Shown here: positions 25,442-32,991 of the stretch, one piece after another
Numbering within the stretch: the first letter of the stretch is position 1
Layout: the number at the start of each line of letters is the position of its first letter
From: an uncultured Pseudomonadota bacterium
GTDB lineage: Bacteria; Pseudomonadota; Alphaproteobacteria; RF32; CAG-239
Assembly: GCA_902797315.1 (NCBI GenBank)
Contig: CADBSM010000046.1
Location: forward strand, 1-32,991
Direction of reading: 5' to 3'
Length of the DNA stretch: 32,991 bases
Program-made: the position numbers and the translations under genes
Notes under the pieces: generated by a model
The model's input: the letters and a program-made list of their open reading frames with translations, nothing else
Told to the model about the DNA's origin: nothing
Databases searched by the model: none

Positions 25442-25807
25442 TTGAGGATGATTATTAACACAAACAATCACCGACAACGGAATATTTTAACAAATAAGTG
25501 CTTTTATCAAACGATAGCACAGATTGTTTGCGCCTTTGAAAAGAAGGGATACCAAAATCCGACAGATGAAGCGGCAAAAGTTATTTCAGCCTATCATGAT
25601 CTCGTTAAAAAAAAAAAAAAAAACACCTACAACCAAGATTATAATGAAGCTTTTTCCAAAATTGATTCAGCTATCAAAAGTATGGCCAACAAAGTTTTTT
25701 ATGTGTATGACAACAAAAGTTTTGATATTGCCTATAATGCCTTTAGAGAATTTGATTATATTCAAGCCATTCTGGCTTGGAAGCGTTTAAAAAAACACAC
25801 TTTATAA
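25442..25807 (+). CDS. Orphan protein with a 17-A run inside the gene
   Basis: The product is up to 121 residues, basic, rich in Lys, Asn, Tyr and Phe, with no membrane segment and no family I know. The start is ambiguous: TTG 25442 has AAAGG five bases upstream, while ATG 25448 has the same site at eleven. A candidate promoter, TTGGAT (25394-25399), 18 bases, TATATT (25418-25423), lies just before. After residue 55 the gene crosses a run of 17 A (25607-25623), read as five Lys and an Asn; the frame continues sensibly to TAA at 25805-25807. One A more or less would change the whole C-terminal half. Confidence 0.6.
   Translation: MRMIINTNNHRQRNILTNKCFYQTIAQIVCAFEKKGYQNPTDEAAKVISAYHDLVKKKKKNTYNQDYNEAFSKIDSAIKSMANKVFYVYDNKSFDIAYNAFREFDYIQAILAWKRLKKHTL
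25607..25623 (+). repeat. Homopolymer run of 17 A
   Basis: Seventeen consecutive A inside the orphan gene. Such a run is prone to slippage in replication and transcription, and also to sequencing or assembly error. Confidence 0.95.
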
Positions 25808-25906
25808 GATATTTTGCCTGTTGACGGATTATTTTCTTTTATTGCAAAGCATTTGAAGAACCGCTAAACTTTTTTTAGAATTTTAATGTAAAAAGGAGCT
25901 CATGAG

Positions 25907-26872
25907 ATGAAACAGTTATCAGTTATTGGCTGCGGTAGATGGGGAACTTTCCTTGGGTGGTATGCTGCAAATTATTGCGTTGACAAAGTGATGCTATATG
26001 ATATTCCGACATCTCCTAATTTTTTAGAACTGAAAGATACACGCAAAAATTCCTATTTGACTTTAAGCGATAATATGCATTTAACGCCAGATTTGAATGA
26101 AATTTTCAAAAACGATAACATAATCATTTCAATTGGTGCACAGCATTTACGTTCTCTTGCCAAACAAATTAATCAATACAATTTATCCGGCAAGCATTTT
26201 TTGCTGGCGATGAAAGGTCTTGAGCAGCCTAATGCTAAAATTTTGGTTGATGTGATGGCTGAAGAAATAACTCAAGATGATGTACATGTCGCCTGTTTGG
26301 GTGGTCCGGGGCATGTTCAGGATTATTTAAAAGGTGTTCCATCATGTGCCGTTATAGACAGCTATGAAGAAGAAGAAAAAAAACATTGGATTGACTTAAT
26401 GCAAAGTGAACTTATTCGTTTTTATTATGGAAGTGATGTTGTTGGCAATCAAATCGGTGCGGCTTTGAAAAATGTCATTGGTATTGCGGCAGGCATTTTA
26501 GACGGTTTGGAATGGTATGGTTTGAAAGGCGGTTTGATGGCACGTGCACCGGTTGAGGTCGGACGTTTAATCAAACATTTTGGCGGCAATCCGATGACGG
26601 CATATGGTTTAGCCCATTTAGGTGACTATGAAGCTACTCTCTTTTCTAAAAACAGTCATAATAGGTTGTATGGAGAATTGCTTGCCAAAGGTGAAAAATC
26701 TTCAAAATCGGCTGAGGGTCCGGATACCTTAAAGGCAGTTAAATTTATTGCAGATAAAGAAGGAATTGATATGCCGATTTGTCAGGCTCTTTATAAAGTT
26801 GTGTTTGAAGATGCGCCTATCAAAGAAACTATTAGATCAATGTTTGAACGTGAGGCAAAAAGCGAATTTTAA
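25907..26872 (+). CDS. gpsA: NAD(P)-dependent glycerol-3-phosphate dehydrogenase
   Basis: GpsA reduces dihydroxyacetone phosphate to sn-glycerol-3-phosphate, the backbone of phospholipids. The 321-residue product has the Rossmann motif GCGRWG at residues 8-13 and the catalytic region NQIGAALKNVIGIAAGILDG, with the Lys expected for this family. The N-terminal GCGRWGTFLGW differs from the usual GAGAWGTALA, and the region after the Lys (WYGLKGGLMARAPVEVGRLI) is also off-consensus, so this may belong to a divergent GpsA branch. Start is ATG 25907, eight bases after AAGGAG; an ATG at 25902 is in another frame. It would supply aas-type phospholipid metabolism. It ends at a hairpin shared with polA. 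Confidence 0.87.
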   Translation: MKQLSVIGCGRWGTFLGWYAANYCVDKVMLYDIPTSPNFLELKDTRKNSYLTLSDNMHLTPDLNEIFKNDNIIISIGAQHLRSLAKQINQYNLSGKHFLLAMKGLEQPNAKILVDVMAEEITQDDVHVACLGGPGHVQDYLKGVPSCAVIDSYEEEEKKHWIDLMQSELIRFYYGSDVVGNQIGAALKNVIGIAAGILDGLEWYGLKGGLMARAPVEVGRLIKHFGGNPMTAYGLAHLGDYEATLFSKNSHNRLYGELLAKGEKSSKSAEGPDTLKAVKFIADKEGIDMPICQALYKVVFEDAPIKETIRSMFEREAKSEF

Positions 26873-26889
26873 GTTGAGTGATATTTAAA

Positions 26890-26938
26890 AAAATTAAATT
26901 CCCTTTAAGATGACATTCTTGAAAGGGAATTTAATTTT
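26890..26938. terminator. Hairpin between gpsA and polA
   Basis: A 17-bp perfect stem (26890-26906 with 26922-26938), continued by four more pairs after a one-base bulge, lies between the convergent gpsA and polA stops. Flanking A and T runs make it usable in both directions. Confidence 0.8.
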
Positions 26939-26946
26939 GGGTGTTT

Positions 26947-29694
26947 TTAGTGTGCTTCTTTCCAGTTGTCTCCAATGCCAACTTCGGCAATAAAAGGAAT
27001 ATCAAAAGAAACGACACTTTCCATGGCTTTTTTGACAAGCTCTTGGACAAGATCAATTTCTTGGATGGGAACTTCAAAAATGAGCTCGTCATGTACTTGT
27101 AAAAGCAACTTTGTTTGCAGATTGTTTTGCCTTAAAAGATAATCAATCTTTCGCATGGCAAGCTTAATAATGTCAGAAGCACCACCTTGTATCGGAGCAT
27201 TAATGGCAGCTCTTTGTGCAAAAGAGACAATACGTTTGTTTTGATCATTAATACCAGAAATAGAGCATTTGCGTCCAAATGGGGTGATGACATAACCATT
27301 TTGATGAGCAAAATCAATTGTTTGTAGCATATATGTTTTAATTTCGGGCATCACGTTAAAATATGAATCAATATATTTCTTTGCCTCATCGTTTGAAATA
27401 TTGAGTTGTCTTGCCAATCCATACTGCGAAATGCCATAAACAATCCCAAAATTGATGGCTTTGGCATCTCTTCTTTTGGCAGAATCCACTTGTTCAAGCG
27501 GAATATGAAAAACGCGGCTTGCAGTAGAGGCATGAATATCAACACCATTTCTGAAAGCCTCTTTTAAGGCTTTAACATCAGCAACCTCAGCTAAAAGCCT
27601 AAGCTCAACCTGACTGTAGTCGGCAGAAAGTATTTTAAATCCTTTTTTGGCTACAAAAGCTTGTCGAATTTTTTGTCCGTCTTCAGTTCGAATAGGGATG
27701 TTTTGTAAATTCGGGTTGGAAGAAGCTAAGCGTCCAGTGTTAACCACTGTCTGAGAAAAAGTTGTGTGCACACGGTTTTGAAAGTCTGCATCAGCTAAAA
27801 GGGCTGATGTATAAGTTGATTTGAGCTTTTGATAAGCTCGCCATTGTAAAATTTTTTTAGGCAGATCATGCTCTAAAGCCAGAGTTTCTAAAACGTCAGC
27901 TCCTGTCTGAAAACTGCCTGATGCATTTCTTTTACCTTTGATTCCCATTTTCACAAATAAAACTTCTCCAATCTGTTTTGGTGAGGCAAGGTTAAATTCA
28001 ACACCGGCTAAGTCATAAATTTGCCTTTCAAGAGCAAGCATCTGATTTTCAAATTCATTATCTAGAGAAGCGAGTGCTTGAGCATCAAGCATAATACCTT
28101 CTTGTTCCATTTTTTGTAAAATACCTACAAGAGGTCTGTCAAAATTTTCATAGAGAGCAAGTTTCTTTTCTTTGAGTAAACGTTCTTTCAATAAATTGTA
28201 AAGACGCAAGGTTACATCAGCATCTTCCGCAGCATATTCACATGCTTTATCAAGTTCAACATCATCAAAGGTGATTTTGTTTTTGCCAGAGCCACAAACA
28301 TCTTCATATTTGATGGTTTGATAGCCTAAAAAAAGATCTGCAAGTTCGTCCATGCCATGACCGTGTTCAGAACTATCCAAAACATAGCTCATCACAGCCG
28401 TATCTTCATAGGGTGAAATATTGACTTCTTTGCCGACAATTTGAGCTAAAAAATGCATATCAAACTTAATGTTGTGTCCGATTTTTAAAATCGACTCATT
28501 TTCTAGCAGCGGTTTCAGGTATTTTTTGGCTGTTGTGAGCGAAATTTGTTTAGGAGTTGCCGGCAAATTTGAAAACAAATCAGCATTTTGTTTTTTGAAA
28601 CCATGGTTGAGCGGCACATAGCAAGCCTTGCCTTCCTCATAAGCCATTGAAAAACCGACAATTTTATCTTTAAAGGGGTTGAGTCCTGTCGTTTCAGTGT
28701 CAATGGCAAAGTGAGAAGTTTTTTCAATTTTAGCAACAAATTGGGCTAATGATTCTTCGTCTTGAATCAACAGATATTCTTTTTTTATTTCTTTTGATGG
28801 TTGATTGGCAAAATCAGTTATTGAAGCACATTGTTCTTCAACCCATTTTTCAGCTCTGGCTTTTAGGCTTTTGAGGGCATATTTGTCGATAAATTTTAAG
28901 ACCTTTTCTTTTTCGGGTGCACGGCAGATAAATTCATCAATATCATTTTGAACAGGCACATCTTGTTTTAAGGTTACAAGCTGCTTTGAAATTTTTGCAT
29001 TTTCAATATTAGCAAGTATTGTTTCGCGGCGTTTGTTTTGTTTAATTTCAGAAGCATTTTCTAAAACGGCCTCTAAACTGCCGAAAGTATTGACTAACTC
29101 GGCAGCTGTTTTCGGTCCTATGCCTGGAACTCCCGGAACATTGTCAATAGAATCTCCTGACAATGCCTGAACATCGACAACTTTTTCGGGGAAAACGCCA
29201 AATTTTTCCTTAACATCATCTTTTGTAAAGAACTTATCTTTCATACTGTCATAATATTCAACACCGGGTTTTATAAGTTGCATTAAATCTTTGTCTGCAG
29301 AAACAACAACAGCTTCATAGCCTTTTTTTAAGGCGAGATTAGCGTAGGTTGCAATCAAATCATCAGCCTCATAGCCTTCCATTTCTAAAAAATTGATGTT
29401 TAAAACATTGACAGCTTCTCTGATAATCGGAAATTGAGGAATAAGCTCAGGAGGTGTTTCTTTGCGTGTGCCTTTATAGTCTTTGAAGATGTCATTCCTA
29501 AAGTTTTGGCGTTTGGCATCAAATAAAACAAGACACAAATCACAATCAATTTTGCTTTTAAGTCTCATAAACATATTCATAAAACCTAAAACAGCATTAA
29601 CGGGGATACCTTCGGGCGATGTTAAAACAGGCAAAGCATAAAATGCTCTAAAAATGTAGCCGGATCCGTCAATTAAGCATATTTTTTTGGTCAT
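26947..29694 (-). CDS. polA: DNA polymerase I
   Basis: PolA fills gaps and removes RNA primers in replication and repair. The 915-residue product has all three domains. The 5' nuclease (about 1-290) shows VLFDAKRQNFRNDIF and GYEADDLIATYA. The 3'-5' exonuclease looks active, with AIDTETTGLNPF near residue 331. The polymerase carries motif A, SADYSQVELR near 693, motif B, RRDAKAINFGIVYG, and motif C, LQVHDELIFE near 868. Start is ATG 29694. It is alone on its strand, between the gpsA hairpin and the divergent penicillin-binding protein gene. The retained proofreading residues contrast with lineages that have lost them. Confidence 0.97.
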   Translation of the reverse strand: MTKKICLIDGSGYIFRAFYALPVLTSPEGIPVNAVLGFMNMFMRLKSKIDCDLCLVLFDAKRQNFRNDIFKDYKGTRKETPPELIPQFPIIREAVNVLNINFLEMEGYEADDLIATYANLALKKGYEAVVVSADKDLMQLIKPGVEYYDSMKDKFFTKDDVKEKFGVFPEKVVDVQALSGDSIDNVPGVPGIGPKTAAELVNTFGSLEAVLENASEIKQNKRRETILANIENAKISKQLVTLKQDVPVQNDIDEFICRAPEKEKVLKFIDKYALKSLKARAEKWVEEQCASITDFANQPSKEIKKEYLLIQDEESLAQFVAKIEKTSHFAIDTETTGLNPFKDKIVGFSMAYEEGKACYVPLNHGFKKQNADLFSNLPATPKQISLTTAKKYLKPLLENESILKIGHNIKFDMHFLAQIVGKEVNISPYEDTAVMSYVLDSSEHGHGMDELADLFLGYQTIKYEDVCGSGKNKITFDDVELDKACEYAAEDADVTLRLYNLLKERLLKEKKLALYENFDRPLVGILQKMEQEGIMLDAQALASLDNEFENQMLALERQIYDLAGVEFNLASPKQIGEVLFVKMGIKGKRNASGSFQTGADVLETLALEHDLPKKILQWRAYQKLKSTYTSALLADADFQNRVHTTFSQTVVNTGRLASSNPNLQNIPIRTEDGQKIRQAFVAKKGFKILSADYSQVELRLLAEVADVKALKEAFRNGVDIHASTASRVFHIPLEQVDSAKRRDAKAINFGIVYGISQYGLARQLNISNDEAKKYIDSYFNVMPEIKTYMLQTIDFAHQNGYVITPFGRKCSISGINDQNKRIVSFAQRAAINAPIQGGASDIIKLAMRKIDYLLRQNNLQTKLLLQVHDELIFEVPIQEIDLVQELVKKAMESVVSFDIPFIAEVGIGDNWKEAH

Positions 29695-29818
29695 TTGATT
29701 TTCTTTCTCAAGACAAATTATTTTAAAGACAATATATCCAATCTTTTCCTTTTCGCCAAGATATAAAAAAAATATTAAGATATTTATTTTATATTATTTT
29801 CCAATTGATGGAGGAAAA

Positions 29819-31627
29819 ATGGTTCAGAAAAAGAAAAAAACGTCAAAAAAAGCAGTTAAAACACGAAAGAAAAAACACAAAAAATCATTGAGGCATTTTT
29901 TGTTTAAGTTTGTTTTCATTTTGGGCTTTTTTGTATCTTTTCTTGTTGGTGTTTACGTGTTGTATTGTTATTGGAGCTTGCCCGACGTTGATGTCGCTAT
30001 TTCAAAGACAAGGCAGCCATCAACAACAATTATTGCTGAAAACGGCAATGAAATTCACACATTCGGCAATAGCTTCTCTGAGGTTATTTATCTTAAAGAT
30101 TTGCCTTATTATGTACCTGCGGCAATTGTTGATGTTGAAGACAGACGATATTATTCTCACTTTGGTTTTGATGTTATAGGTTTTGTACGCGCCATGATAA
30201 CGAATGTGTTTAAAAAACGCTATGCTCAAGGGGCGTCAACCATTACGCAACAGGTGGCAAAAAATTTGTTTTTAACACCTCAAAAGAACTTAAAACGCAA
30301 AGTACAAGAGTTGTTGCTTGCTTTTTGGCTTGAAAAAAAATTCAGCAAAGAGCAAATTTTAACACTTTATCTTAATCGTGTCTATTTTGGATCGGGCGCA
30401 TATGGTATTGAGGCCGCGTCGAACAGATATTTTGGTAAAAGCTCAAGAGATTTAAGCTTAAAAGAAGCGGCAATTTTAGCGGGCATGCTTAAAGCACCGG
30501 CTCGGTATAATCCGATTTATAGCAAAAAGAATGCTTTAGAACGTGCCGAAGTTGTGCTTCAATTAATGCATCAACATGGGACAATTACGCAAACAGAATT
30601 AACGCGCGCTAAAAATGAAAACTTGCATGATACAACAAAATATAAAGTTGAAGGAGCACGCCATTTTGCTGATATGGTCTATCAAGAGGTTAACGCCTAC
30701 ATAGGAGAACGTGATGATGATATTTATGTCAGCACGACCCTTGATCAAGATTTGCAGCAAAAAGCTGAATGGATTCTAAGAGATAGTGTTCGATCCCAAA
30801 GCAAAAACAATGTGACGGAAGGCGCTCTTGTTATTTTAGATTATAGCGGCGCTATTAAAGCGTTGGTCGGTGGCGTTGATTATTCCAAGAGCCAGTTTAA
30901 CAGAGCAGAACAAGCTTTAAGACAATCCGGTTCGGCTTTTAAAACATTTGTTTATTTAACAGCGATTGAAAAAGGTTTTTCGTCCTCTGATATCATTTCA
31001 GATACGCCAATTAAAATAGGCTCCTGGAAGCCTGAAAACTATAATAAAAAATATTATGGCGATGTAACGCTTGATTTTGCCTTTTCAAATTCTTTGAATT
31101 TAGCAACCGTTCATCTGGCGCAAAAACTCAACATGAATGATATTATTCGAAATGCTCAAAGAATGGGTATTACAACAAGCTTAAAAAAATTGCCAGCCTT
31201 AGCTTTGGGTGTTAATGAGGTCAAAGTTCTTGATATGGCAGCTGCATATTTGAGCATAGCCAATGGTGGGTATGCCGCCTGGCCATATGCTATTTCTGAA
31301 GTTTATTCTAAAGATGGACACCAACTTTATGCTCGTTCCGAAGACGAGCCTATGCGCATTATTGATCAAAACACCATTGATGAGATAACAAAAATGCTTG
31401 AACATGTTGTTTCAAACGGCACAGGAAAAAATGCGAAAGTTTCAGGCTTTGTTGCTGGAAAAACGGGTACATCTCAAGATTTTAGAGACGCATGGTTTGT
31501 TGGTTTTACCAAAAAGTATGTTATTGCCATTTGGGTTGGAAATGATGATAATTCACCGATGAAAAATGTTTCGGGAGGTACTCTGCCGGCTTCCATTTTT
31601 AAAAAGATTATTTTAACGACAATGTAA
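29819..31627 (+). CDS. Class A penicillin-binding protein (PBP1A family)
   Basis: This bifunctional enzyme polymerises glycan strands and cross-links peptides in the periplasm. The 602-residue product has a strikingly basic cytoplasmic tail (residues 1-26, mostly Lys and Arg), a membrane anchor (about 28-50), a GT51 transglycosylase domain with VEDRRYYSHFGFD, GASTITQQVAKNLFL and KVQELLLAFWLEKKFSKEQI, and a transpeptidase domain with SAFK at 372-375 (catalytic Ser372), FSNSLN near 428 and KTGT at 548-551. It is shorter than E. coli PBP1a, lacking room for the extra OB-type insert. Start is ATG with GGAGG four bases upstream. It could be named mrcA or pbpC-like, but not PbpC itself. Confidence 0.93.
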   Translation: MVQKKKKTSKKAVKTRKKKHKKSLRHFLFKFVFILGFFVSFLVGVYVLYCYWSLPDVDVAISKTRQPSTTIIAENGNEIHTFGNSFSEVIYLKDLPYYVPAAIVDVEDRRYYSHFGFDVIGFVRAMITNVFKKRYAQGASTITQQVAKNLFLTPQKNLKRKVQELLLAFWLEKKFSKEQILTLYLNRVYFGSGAYGIEAASNRYFGKSSRDLSLKEAAILAGMLKAPARYNPIYSKKNALERAEVVLQLMHQHGTITQTELTRAKNENLHDTTKYKVEGARHFADMVYQEVNAYIGERDDDIYVSTTLDQDLQQKAEWILRDSVRSQSKNNVTEGALVILDYSGAIKALVGGVDYSKSQFNRAEQALRQSGSAFKTFVYLTAIEKGFSSSDIISDTPIKIGSWKPENYNKKYYGDVTLDFAFSNSLNLATVHLAQKLNMNDIIRNAQRMGITTSLKKLPALALGVNEVKVLDMAAAYLSIANGGYAAWPYAISEVYSKDGHQLYARSEDEPMRIIDQNTIDEITKMLEHVVSNGTGKNAKVSGFVAGKTGTSQDFRDAWFVGFTKKYVIAIWVGNDDNSPMKNVSGGTLPASIFKKIILTTM

Positions 31628-31643
31628 GCATAATATTTTTTAA

Positions 31644-31671
31644 TTGAAATTATTTTAAAACAATGTATACT
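31644..31671 (+). promoter_or_regulatory. Candidate promoter of the Cys-rich gene
   Basis: TTGAAA (31644-31649), a 16-base spacer and TATACT (31666-31671, preceded by TG) form the best housekeeping-type promoter in the window. Transcription would start near 31678, which excludes the in-frame ATG at 31663 as the gene start. Confidence 0.55.
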
Positions 31672-31701
31672 AAAATTAGTTCTGTATTGAGGAGATTAAA
31701 A

Positions 31702-32166
31702 ATGAAAAAAATGATACTTTTGGCGTTCATCTGTTCAAGCTTTTTAGCCGGATCTGTTTTTGCAGGGGTTACTTTTTTACCTGCTGAAGGCTCAAGTGTC
31801 GGCACAGCTGGTTCAAGTACGGGAAATGATGCCTCTCAAGGTAATGATGCCGCTCAGGAAGATGAGCAAGTAACAAATGGAAAGAAATGTGAAGCTGCTG
31901 GATATACTATACGCACTTATAAAATGTCTGAATGTAATCATATACCTCCTGGGACATCACCAGGGCTGGAAACATGTCCGTATAAAGACGGTTATTATAA
32001 ATGTGTATATAAACCTTTAAGAGGCTCCTACTATTGCGCCCAACAAGGATATCATGACTCGTGCGCTAAGTGTGGAGGTAAGAAGCATGTGTGTCCTTAT
32101 GATGAATCTTATTGCTATTGTGAACCAATCGTCCTAGAACCGCTTCCGGAAATTCCTATCGACTAA
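31702..32166 (+). CDS. Secreted protein with two Cys-rich modules
   Basis: ATG 31702 lies seven bases after GAGGAG (31689-31694) and opens a Sec signal peptide, MKKMILLAFICSSFLAGSVFA, cut probably after Ala21. The 154-residue product then has a Gly/Ser/Asn/Asp/Gln-rich linker (about 31-57) and ten Cys in two modules. Module A runs Cys63-Cys101 (Cys at 63, 78, 92, 101) and module B Cys112-Cys140 (112, 121, 124, 131, 138, 140). Both begin CxxxGY and end CPY, six residues, C, so they look duplicated. The C-terminus is acidic and Pro-rich. The pattern suggests a disulfide-bonded extracytoplasmic protein. I know no family. It follows the PBP gene but has its own promoter. Confidence 0.8.
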   Translation: MKKMILLAFICSSFLAGSVFAGVTFLPAEGSSVGTAGSSTGNDASQGNDAAQEDEQVTNGKKCEAAGYTIRTYKMSECNHIPPGTSPGLETCPYKDGYYKCVYKPLRGSYYCAQQGYHDSCAKCGGKKHVCPYDESYCYCEPIVLEPLPEIPID

Positions 32167-32189
32167 TCATTTGAAGTAGTTTTCATATA

Positions 32190-32630
32190 TTACTCACGGT
32201 GATAAGGGTGTCCGCTTAGTATTGTCTGAATGCGATAGATTTGTTCGCTTAAAACAGCGCGAATAAGCATATGTGGCATAGTTAATTTTCCAAAAGAGAG
32301 CAGCAAGTCTGCTCTTTTTCTGACTCTATCCAAATGTCCATCAGCCCCGCCGATTAAAAAACAAATTTCGGAAATACCTTCATTCTGCCAGTTTTTCACT
32401 TTTGAGGCAAGGTCAATGCTTTTCATGTTTTCACCGCGCTCATCAAGCACAATCACTTTGGCATTCGGCGCAATATTTTGCAGCAAAAAATCTGCCTCTT
32501 TTTCTTGTGTTGAGTTGTCGTGTTCTTTGATGATTAAGTTCCACGAAAGACGTTTTTGATATTGGTCAATCAGAAGTTGTTCGGGCGAGCCTTTTTTGCA
32601 TTTGCCTATGGCTAAAATATATATTTTCAT
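32190..32630 (-). CDS. rlmH: 23S rRNA (pseudouridine(1915)-N3)-methyltransferase RlmH
   Basis: RlmH is a SPOUT methyltransferase that modifies pseudouridine 1915 in helix 69 of 23S rRNA within the ribosome. The 146-residue product has the typical ends: MKIYILAIGKCKKGSPEQ at the N-terminus and LTMPHMLIRAVLSEQIYRIQ...GHPYHRE at the C-terminus. The SAM-binding knot includes VIVLDERGENMKS and FLIGGADGH. Its ATG (32630-32628) overlaps the TGA of the upstream peptidase gene (ATGA), so the two are translationally coupled. Confidence 0.96.
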   Translation of the reverse strand: MKIYILAIGKCKKGSPEQLLIDQYQKRLSWNLIIKEHDNSTQEKEADFLLQNIAPNAKVIVLDERGENMKSIDLASKVKNWQNEGISEICFLIGGADGHLDRVRKRADLLLSFGKLTMPHMLIRAVLSEQIYRIQTILSGHPYHRE

Positions 32631-32991
32631 TTTTGACCTGCCAGTTGCTCTAAAAATTTAATTTGAATGTCTGCAATTTGTTTCACACTTTCCAATTCGA
32701 CATATTCATTTAAGGCATGCATACCTTCGCCTGTTCCTGAGTGCATAATCACGACAGAACCGCGTTCATAAAAGGCTCTTGAATCAGTGGCACCGCCAAT
32801 ATATTCAAAATCAATTTTCTGATTAAGCGTTTTTTCGGCCAAAGTCTTGTAGGCAAGTACTTTGGGATTATCTTCGCTGACAACGACAGGAATACTTTGC
32901 ATCACAACCTCAAAAGTGACACCTTCAGCCATTAAGGGCGTTAGTCTATTTTTTAAATCATTGAGGCTTGATTTTTCGGTTAATCTAAAAT
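32627..32991 (-). CDS. M20 family metallopeptidase, 3' end only (window edge)
   Basis: The frame is open to the right edge of the window, so only the C-terminal 121 or so residues are seen; the ATG at 32932 is internal. The visible part reads RLTPLMAEGVTFEVVMQSI, then GGATDSRAFYERGSVVIMHSGTGEGMHALNEYVELESV. This is the end of an M20 peptidase or deacylase: the GG-(T/S)D(A/S)R motif followed by a metal-binding His before NE. DapE (succinyl-diaminopimelate desuccinylase) and related aminoacylases share this layout, and the specific substrate cannot be fixed from this fragment. It is coupled to rlmH by the ATGA overlap. Confidence 0.82.
   Translation of the reverse strand, partial: FRLTEKSSLNDLKNRLTPLMAEGVTFEVVMQSIPVVVSEDNPKVLAYKTLAEKTLNQKIDFEYIGGATDSRAFYERGSVVIMHSGTGEGMHALNEYVELESVKQIADIQIKFLEQLAGQK

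Noticed and set aside
1-32991. GANTC sites as GcrA/CcrM targets in promoters
   Set aside because: I looked through the main intergenic gaps and found no GANTC there; those seen fall inside genes, so no regulatory claim is made.
1-32991. tRNA genes, CRISPR arrays, insertion sequences, attachment sites
   Set aside because: No cloverleaf-like T-loop sequence, regular direct-repeat array, transposase or terminal inverted repeats were found by eye.

Overview
The window is a gene-dense, AT-rich stretch of a chromosome that I read as alphaproteobacterial. The markers are a GcrA cell-cycle regulator, a CarD/CdnL-type regulator, a Tim44-like protein next to secB and mltA, a dusB-trkA pair, and an rpoZ-rsh pair. 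The low G+C and the many small orphan genes would suit a host-associated or gut-type lineage, but that is inference. I see no tRNA, rRNA, CRISPR array, IS element or phage module. No stretch longer than 300 bases lacks a gene.

Layout. (1) 1-816: the 3' end of an unrecognised gene that runs in from the left edge and stops at a hairpin. (2) 815-9834, minus strand: yicC, gmk, cysK and lptG, then a membrane-anchored coiled-coil protein, dusB and trkA (each pair coupled by overlapping codons), then a TrpF-like barrel protein. (3) 9909-14713: an SDR oxidoreductase facing the smr-mltA-timA group; secB and trmL run divergently from timA; carD follows and ends at a near-ideal terminator. (4) 14728-19245: aas (minus), a chagasin-like lipoprotein (plus), gcrA (minus) and an exported orphan (plus). 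(5) 19330-22528, plus strand: rpoZ, rsh and a DUF2062 protein, with a terminator and a possible new promoter between rpoZ and rsh. (6) 22604-24514: dnaK, alone and without dnaJ, behind a candidate heat-shock promoter. (7) 24709-25807: three small orphan genes, namely a 39-residue Ser/Lys mini-protein, a G+C-richer membrane protein, and a gene containing a run of 17 A. (8) 25907-32166: gpsA, polA (minus), a class A penicillin-binding protein and a secreted protein with two Cys-rich modules. (9) 32190-32991, minus strand: rlmH behind the truncated 3' end of an M20 peptidase gene.

Most genes are housekeeping: envelope and cell-wall work (lptG, mltA, PBP1A, aas, gpsA, secB), translation and RNA modification (dusB, trmL, rlmH, yicC), stress and growth control (rsh, rpoZ, dnaK, carD, gcrA). 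The parts least explained by known families are the three-gene islet between dnaK and gpsA, the duplicated Cys-rich secreted protein, the 409-residue exported orphan, the acidic omega tail and the 692-residue coiled-coil protein. I do not see a complete new multi-gene system. Several annotated starts here rest on Shine-Dalgarno position or stop/start overlap rather than on the longest open frame.
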